DNA of 19,965 nt from Candidatus Portnoybacteria bacterium CG08_land_8_20_14_0_20_40_83. GTDB taxonomy: Bacteria; Patescibacteriota; Minisyncoccia; Portnoybacterales; GWB1-42-6. The stretch's first letter is position 1; every line of letters starts with the position of its first letter. The DNA is taken from NCBI GenBank assembly GCA_002774415.1, contig PEYL01000019.1, forward strand, positions 1 through 19,965. The letters run 5' to 3'. The position numbers were made by a program, and so were the translations under genes. Positions 15,697-19,965 of this stretch are shown piece by piece. Under the pieces are notes generated by a model. That model worked only from the letters and a program-made list of their open reading frames with translations, was not told where the DNA came from and searched no databases.

Positions 15697-16090
15697 TGAA
15701 AATCAGGTAGTGAAAATTCGACTGGTTGCCGAAGGCAACCAAATACAAAACGAGTCGAATTTCTACTACTTGGAAAATTCGACAGCGCGTCCCGCTAATC
15801 GGGACGCGCAAAAAACATTCACAATTTGACACTTTGAGATGGTTTCAAAACTCGTTATTGCCTGAGCGAGTCCCGCTAATCGGGACGAGTCGAAGGCTAA
15901 TTTCATTGGTTTTCTGCCAAAATTTTACCCTTCCCTTCGATAAACTCAGGGTAAACTAGCTCAGGGAATAAAATTTATAGTGAGCTTGTCGAATCTATTT
16001 TGGCACTTTTGAAACCATCTCTTTGTATAAATCAAGATTTTAAATCTAATTTGTCTAATTTAAATTTTAAGTCGAATTTCTACTACCTGG
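15689..16090 (+). mobile_element. E-family composite element, copy B (between the two ligase genes)
   Basis: 402 bp from CCAGGTAGTG (15689) to CTACTACCTGG (ending 16090), filling the gap between the genes. It consists of E1 (about 138 bp once insertions are removed) carrying two insertions. The first is E2 at 15703-15773, exactly 71 bp, with hairpin GGTTGCC-GAA-GGCAACC and perfect AAAA duplications (15699-15702, 15774-15777). The second is an unrelated 184-bp element at 15837-16020. E1's GC hairpin is GCGCGTCCCG-CTAAT-CGGGACGCGC (15785-15809). The right flank is TATG, containing the next start codon. The left flank is CCTG, so the outer duplication is not preserved here. A 77-codon open frame inside is not credible as a gene. 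Confidence 0.75.
15837..16020. mobile_element. 184-bp MITE-like element nested in E copy B
   Basis: Perfect 14-bp terminal inverted repeats AGATGGTTTCAAAA (15837-15850) and TTTTGAAACCATCT (16007-16020) are flanked by a direct repeat CTTTG (15832-15836, 16021-16025). Excising the element plus one CTTTG gives a sequence that aligns base for base with the matching part of copy C, which proves the insertion. The interior holds a GTCCCG-CTAAT-CGGGAC hairpin, GCCAAAAT/ATTTTGGC inverted repeats, and TTCGATAAACTCAGGG-type repeats ending GTGAGCTTGTCGAA. There is no coding capacity. Confidence 0.82.
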
Positions 16091-16091
16091 T

Positions 16092-17372
16092 ATGAGCGTT
16101 TGGCTTAATTCAACTTATGCGCTTTTGGGACTTGCCCTTGGATTGGCAGGATTTGTTTGGCTGTCCCAAAAAAGATTTGAAAGCGCGATTTATATTATTA
16201 TATTTTTGTTGCCGCTTTATCTTTTAAAGATAAAGATTTTTTTTATTCCCACAAATGTTTTGGAGATACTGATCGGCTTATTGTTTTTAACTTGGTTTTT
16301 TAAGAAAAAATATAAAAATATCAATTTGGAAAATATTAAAAAAATCTCTTTGCCTGCTCTTATTGTTTTAATCGGAACTATTTTTTCTGCTTTGTTTTCG
16401 CAGAACCTAAATATCAGCGCCGGGATTTTAAAAAGCTGGTTTGTCGCGCCTTTAATTTTAGCCTTAATAATTGTCGGAGAAATAAAAACAGGCGAGCAAA
16501 TAAAAAAAATGTTTCGTTGGCTCGCGTACTCTTGCGGCTTGGTCGCGGCAGTTGCATTGTTTTATTTTTTGACGGGCAGGCTCACTTTTGACGGCAGATT
16601 AGCCGCATTTTTTTTGTCACCCAATCATTTGGCAATGTATTTGGCCCCGGGCTTTTTGCTAAGCTTGGCATTGCTTGAGTCCGGCCCAAAAAAAGAAAGG
16701 CTGTTTTTTTTGGTCATCCTTATTGTTTCCGGACTGGCTCTTTATTTAACTTTTTCTTATGCGGCGTGGCTGGCCGTGATATTGGCGGCAATATTTTGGA
16801 TATTTGCCAGAGCTAAAAATAAAAAAAGAGCGTTAATTATTTGCGGATTATTGCTTATTGCGTTAGCAGGATTTTTATCTTTGCTTCAATTAAATAGCGA
16901 AAAGTTAAATAATTTTTTATATTCGGACCGTTCTTCCTGGCAATCGCGAATAATGATTTGGCGGGCCGCCTGGCAAATAATCCGTGACCACCCGGTTTTG
17001 GGTATCGGGCCGGGAATGTTTCAGGATTATTATTTAAGATACCAGAGCTATTTTCTTACCCCTTATCTTGAATGGACAGCGCCCCAGCCCCATAATCTAT
17101 TTTTGGCATTTTGGTTGGAAACTGGGCTCTTGGGCCTGGCCGGATTTATCTGGCTTTTAGCAATTTTTTTCAAAAAATTATTCGGGCTGTTAAAAAAATC
17201 AAATTATTTTGCAGCAACTTTGATAATGCTGATGGGCTATATTTTGATTCATGGTTTAGCAGACACCACTTATTTTAAAAACGACCTGGCGGTCGTTTTC
17301 TGGCTGGCAGTAGCACTTGGCATTTCTTTGCCAAATGTTGAAAGAAAAATTGAGACAATTAAATCATTGTAA
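16092..17372 (+). CDS. O-antigen ligase/polymerase family protein (second copy)
   Basis: A 426-residue polytopic membrane protein with the same C-terminal architecture as the ligase upstream: Arg286 in SSWQSRIMIWRAAWQII, HPVLGIGPGMFQDYY, and His334 in PHNLFLAFWLETGLLGL. The two are paralogues in family but strongly diverged. The SRGG motif of the first copy is replaced here by SYAA (222-225), so acceptor or donor use may differ. The ATG is the terminal ATG of E copy B. No Shine-Dalgarno sequence or clear promoter lies within the repeat, so it may be read through from the upstream operon. The last 9 bp overlap the convergent beta-propeller gene. Confidence 0.83.
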   Translation: MSVWLNSTYALLGLALGLAGFVWLSQKRFESAIYIIIFLLPLYLLKIKIFFIPTNVLEILIGLLFLTWFFKKKYKNINLENIKKISLPALIVLIGTIFSALFSQNLNISAGILKSWFVAPLILALIIVGEIKTGEQIKKMFRWLAYSCGLVAAVALFYFLTGRLTFDGRLAAFFLSPNHLAMYLAPGFLLSLALLESGPKKERLFFLVILIVSGLALYLTFSYAAWLAVILAAIFWIFARAKNKKRALIICGLLLIALAGFLSLLQLNSEKLNNFLYSDRSSWQSRIMIWRAAWQIIRDHPVLGIGPGMFQDYYLRYQSYFLTPYLEWTAPQPHNLFLAFWLETGLLGLAGFIWLLAIFFKKLFGLLKKSNYFAATLIMLMGYILIHGLADTTYFKNDLAVVFWLAVALGISLPNVERKIETIKSL

Positions 17373-18482
17373 TTCTAGTTTAATATTATAGACTAATCCG
17401 TCTTTTTTATTGATAAAAAATAAGTAGTCGCCATTTGGCGAAAGAATTAAATTTTGAGCGTCAAATGATTGCGCGGTTCCGGGCCCCGCAATTTTTGTTT
17501 TTTGCAGAGAGTTTGCATTTATAATATAAAAATCGTCACTGATAGAAATCCTGCCCAAATTATAATCATCGGGCCAGACCGCGTGTTCGGAAAATTGCTG
17601 AGGCACCGCGCAAAAAAGCGTTTCGTTATCCAGCGACCAGACGCATTTTTCAGGCAAGGTTTTGAGAGGAAGCTCTTTTAGCTGGCTGCCGTCTGCTTGA
17701 GCCACGTATAACTTTAAATTTTTGCCGTTTTGCTCGGTTGAGGCATAAATCATCTTTTGCCCGTCGGGCGAGAATTTTGCCGCTAATCCATAAAGGTCAG
17801 AAAGAATTTTAGCAAAATCTCCGGAATCCGGGTCAATGGCAAACAAAGAACTTTGAGTTGAGCCGCTCGGCTTGTTAAAAATATAAATTTTATCAGGGGA
17901 CGGCCATTGAATAATTAAGTCTGTCAGGCGGGTCTGGAAAATGCTGCGCCAGTTAGTGCCGTCGGGATTTGCGATATTAATATTGTTGTATTGGCCGTCG
18001 GGAGTTTCGTAATGATAAGCGATTTTTTGGCTTGAAGGCGCCCAGGCAATTAATTGTATGTTTTCATTTAGAAGAACGGCTTTTTTTGTTTCGTGGTCAT
18101 AGAAATATTTTTTTGCTGCGGCACTGCCCAAAATTCCAATGACTTTTTTTGCATCAGGAGACCAGATAATTTTTGATAAATCTTTAAGCTCATTGGTTGA
18201 AAGGGTTTCTATGTTTGAGCCGTCAAAAGAAGAAGAAAAGACAAGGCCGTTTTTTTGCAGATAATATTTTATCGTTTTTCCGTCTTCACCAATTGCCGGC
18301 GCCAGAGCTTTTTCTTTGCTGACCGCATTAATTTTTAAACTAAGTTCTGTTTCGGGGAAAGAAGTTTCTCTTTGGGCCGGCGCATTGCCTCTGTTTTTCA
18401 AAAAAAGATTATAAACAACCAGCGTTCCGCCGGCTAAAACTAAAAGGATGATAAAAATAATAAAAACTTTTTTGACACTCAT
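17364..18482 (-). CDS. Membrane-anchored TolB/WD40-like beta-propeller protein
   Basis: A 372-residue protein with an N-terminal membrane anchor (about 5-27, no lipobox) and an extracytoplasmic domain made of repeated TolB/PD40-type strands: WSPDAKKVIG, WAPSSQKIAYHY, WPSPDKIYIF, FSPDGQKMIYAS, WSLDNETLFCAV and LSPNGDYLFFI. Six such motifs suggest a six-bladed propeller, a scaffold for binding proteins or glycans. No enzymatic residues are recognisable. It lies 39 bp downstream of the pilin-peptidase gene on the same strand and could share its transcript. The partner is unknown. Confidence 0.78.
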   Translation of the reverse strand: MSVKKVFIIFIILLVLAGGTLVVYNLFLKNRGNAPAQRETSFPETELSLKINAVSKEKALAPAIGEDGKTIKYYLQKNGLVFSSSFDGSNIETLSTNELKDLSKIIWSPDAKKVIGILGSAAAKKYFYDHETKKAVLLNENIQLIAWAPSSQKIAYHYETPDGQYNNINIANPDGTNWRSIFQTRLTDLIIQWPSPDKIYIFNKPSGSTQSSLFAIDPDSGDFAKILSDLYGLAAKFSPDGQKMIYASTEQNGKNLKLYVAQADGSQLKELPLKTLPEKCVWSLDNETLFCAVPQQFSEHAVWPDDYNLGRISISDDFYIINANSLQKTKIAGPGTAQSFDAQNLILSPNGDYLFFINKKDGLVYNIKLELQ

Positions 18483-18521
18483 AAAAATAAAATGTATGAC
18501 GTTGAGTCGCTAGCCATCATA

Positions 18522-19319
18522 CTATGCGGATAAAACATCCCAATGATCGCTTTCTTTGGCATAAATTGCGCCATCAGGAGCCTTGTATTGTTTTGCCCCA
18601 TCGCTTCTTGTCCCGACATATGTATAATTAGTTTGAATATAGTTATCAAGAGTCGCATTTGGCCTTATGTCAACTTTATCGCCGGTGCAATGGCTTCTGA
18701 GTCCTGTAGCATGGATAGTGCCGCATCCTTCTGTGCCGGCTGTAACATAAACATTGTCTTTCCCAGCTTGGCTGGCAAGCGATTCTACTTCTGTGAGGGT
18801 TGAACTTTTTATGCCTTCAAGGTCAACGCAATTTGTCGATTGGCCAACCGGGCAGTCGGCTTTGACGCCTATACCGTCGCTGGCGAGCCTATCTCTGGCC
18901 GCTTGCTCGGTCAAGGTGCCGCTGGGAGTACCAGTAGTAGGAGTACCAGTGCTTGGAGTACCTGTAGTAGTGGTTCCCGTAGATGGCAACTCGCACTTCA
19001 TTGTGGCAAGGTCAGGGTTGATTGTGTATAAAATCAGCCAGGATGCCATTAAAAGCAGAAGGCCCAAAAGCGCCGAATAGATGATTTCTTTGCCCGGCTG
19101 CACGTTGCCCACCATATACCTAAATCCGCCGTAAGCAATAGCTACTACAGCGAGCGCGCCAACAATTCCCAAACCCCAGACAAAAACAGTTTTCATGTAT
19201 TCGCAGGGCGTCGGATTGGCGCCCAATGTGCCGAATGGATATTCAATGGCCGAAACAGCCAGAGGCAGAAAAAGCAGGACGAAATAAATTAAGATAAAAA
19301 ATAAAAGATATTTTTTCAT
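18522..19319 (-). CDS. VirB2-like pilin fused to an M15-type peptidase domain
   Basis: 265 residues. A signal peptide ends at AVSA (residue 24). A pilin-like region with two membrane helices follows (about 43-66 and 79-101), with the VAIAYGGFRYMVGN and IIYSALLGLLLLMASWLILYTINP blocks seen in type IV secretion VirB2/TrbC-like proteins of candidate-phyla bacteria. A TGTPx repeat linker (about 115-135) leads to a C-terminal domain. That domain shows the M15/VanX-type zinc peptidase pattern: H210-x2-G-x3-D217 in SHCTGDKVDIRP and E256-x2-H259 in ESDHWDV. It would place a peptidoglycan-cleaving or D-Ala-D-Ala-type enzyme on a membrane pilin. Six cysteines in the mature chain may form disulfides. 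Activity is inference. Confidence 0.72.
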   Translation of the reverse strand: MKKYLLFFILIYFVLLFLPLAVSAIEYPFGTLGANPTPCEYMKTVFVWGLGIVGALAVVAIAYGGFRYMVGNVQPGKEIIYSALLGLLLLMASWLILYTINPDLATMKCELPSTGTTTTGTPSTGTPTTGTPSGTLTEQAARDRLASDGIGVKADCPVGQSTNCVDLEGIKSSTLTEVESLASQAGKDNVYVTAGTEGCGTIHATGLRSHCTGDKVDIRPNATLDNYIQTNYTYVGTRSDGAKQYKAPDGAIYAKESDHWDVLSA

Positions 19320-19341
19320 AATATGGTAACTTTTAAAAAAA

Positions 19342-19752
19342 TTATGTTGCCAGTTTTGTTATTATTTTGCCGCCAATTTTGGAGCCGGCTTTAGACGCAG
19401 TCTTCTTTTTGGTATACGCATAGACAACTGTGAATATATTGGAAGGTAGAATGTCTAAAAATATATAATCTACAATTTTGGCGGCAACGATATCTATTAA
19501 AGGATTTGTTTTTGAGTTATAGCTTTGTTTCCAGAGCCAAAGAATTAGCCCGGCTAATATTTCACTGAAGATATTGACAATAGGAATCAGGCTTATTAGA
19601 TCAAAGAGAGCGGCCACGCAAAGCATAAGCCAAGGGAAAGTTATTGGTTCTTGGGCTTTGGTTTGTTGGGCTCTGCCCTGGACAGCAGGCTGTTCTTGTC
19701 TTGCCCTGTCTTCATTAAATTGTTGTTCGTATAATTCTTCAGCAGTAGGCAT
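19342..19752 (-). CDS. Small membrane protein, unknown
   Basis: 136 residues, family not recognised. It has a polar, Gln/Glu-rich N-terminus (about 1-37) and a hydrophobic region with two or three helices (ITFPWLMLCVAALFDLISLIPIVNIF, then SEILAGLILWLWKQ). A weaker hydrophobic stretch (about 88-111) is followed by a Lys/Gly-rich C-terminus (KKKTASKAGSKIGGKIITK). It lies 22 bp upstream of the pilin-peptidase gene on the same strand, so it may belong to a secretion or pilus cluster extending beyond the window. Confidence 0.6.
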   Translation of the reverse strand: MPTAEELYEQQFNEDRARQEQPAVQGRAQQTKAQEPITFPWLMLCVAALFDLISLIPIVNIFSEILAGLILWLWKQSYNSKTNPLIDIVAAKIVDYIFLDILPSNIFTVVYAYTKKKTASKAGSKIGGKIITKLAT

Positions 19753-19762
19753 AAATTTAATT

Positions 19763-19875
19763 CAAAATTCAAAATTACAATGCAAAATTCAAAAATTAAT
19801 AAATATTGGGTGAATTTTGACTTTAGCTAATTTTACATTTTAATCTGTCATTTTGCACTTTGCACTTTGCATTTT
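19763..19875. repeat. Intergenic heptamer repeats
   Basis: The spacer holds short 7-bp tandem arrays: AAAATTC-type units at 19764-19777 and TTTGCAC-type units at 19852-19872 (two exact, a third TTTGCAT). GCAAAATTCAAAAATTAAT on one side is roughly complementary to the TTTGC/ATTTTTAATT stretch on the other. Period and placement resemble the TTAGAAA array before ruvC. Confidence 0.5.
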
Positions 19876-19882
19876 TAATTTA

Positions 19883-19965
19883 TTATGCCGGTTCGTTGGT
19901 TAAAGGCTTTTGCTGCTGGACTGCTTCCTCTTCTGCCATTTCTGTCTTTGCTTTTTCAATTTCCA
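19883..19965 (-). CDS. C-terminal end of an unidentified protein (partial)
   Basis: An open frame enters from the right edge of the window on the minus strand and ends in TAA after 26 complete visible codons: EIEKAKTEMAEEEAVQQQ then KPLTNEPA. Composition suggests a charged, possibly coiled-coil tail. It lies on the same strand as the three genes downstream. Too little is visible to name it. Confidence 0.5.
   Translation of the reverse strand, partial: EIEKAKTEMAEEEAVQQQKPLTNEPA

Noticed and set aside
15726..15959. A 77-codon open frame between the ligase genes
   Set aside because: It crosses E2, E1 and the nested MITE and repeats the translation of their hairpins. It is repeat DNA, not a gene.
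18840..19080. Plus-strand open frames opposite the pilin linker
   Set aside because: They are antisense to the TGTPx-repeat coding region and are kept open only by its composition. The minus strand has a signal peptide, membrane helices and peptidase motifs.

Overview
The window looks like a chromosome segment from an uncultured candidate-phyla-radiation bacterium (Patescibacteria, probably the Parcubacteria side). The evidence is low GC, tight gene packing, many starts without a Shine-Dalgarno sequence, a short DciA-like protein beside dnaN with no recF, a lamin-tail-domain surface protein, and a VirB2-like pilin with a family style common in that group. TGA is an ordinary stop (yebC, yidD and the flippase end in it), so this is not one of the UGA-glycine lineages. 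The taxonomic call is inference from gene content and sequence style, not from a search.

Layout, left to right. Positions 1-3060 (+): lamin-tail surface protein (5' end outside the window), yebC, ruvC, and a tiny acidic ORF behind a near-consensus promoter. 3120-7190: divergent tyrS (-) and a class A penicillin-binding protein (+). 7250-10250 (-): dciA, dnaN, dnaA. 10250-10940: the dnaA/rpmH intergenic region, the best candidate for oriC. 10941-15696 (+): rpmH, rnpA, yidD, yidC, khpB, then a flippase and an O-antigen-ligase-family protein. 16092-17372 (+): a second ligase-family protein. 17364-19965 (-): a beta-propeller protein, a pilin/M15-peptidase fusion, a small membrane protein and the tail of another gene. 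Replication genes and the ribosome/RNase P/membrane-insertion operon diverge from the candidate origin, which is the classic bacterial arrangement.

The most unusual content is a set of short non-coding mobile elements. One family (called E here) has about 20-bp inverted termini, consensus CCAGGTAGTRRAAATTCGAC, and 4-bp target duplications. Three copies end exactly at the start codons of dnaA, rpmH and the second ligase gene, always the same way round. Two of these copies carry a smaller relative (E2, 71 bp) inserted with its own 4-bp duplication. One of those two also carries an unrelated 184-bp element with 14-bp termini and a 5-bp duplication (CTTTG), and the uninterrupted paralogue supplies the empty site. 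A third type, 110 bp with 11-bp termini and a 5-bp duplication (CTTGA), sits in the 3' end of ruvC and has rewritten its C-terminus. No transposase gene lies in the window, so all would need mobilising in trans.
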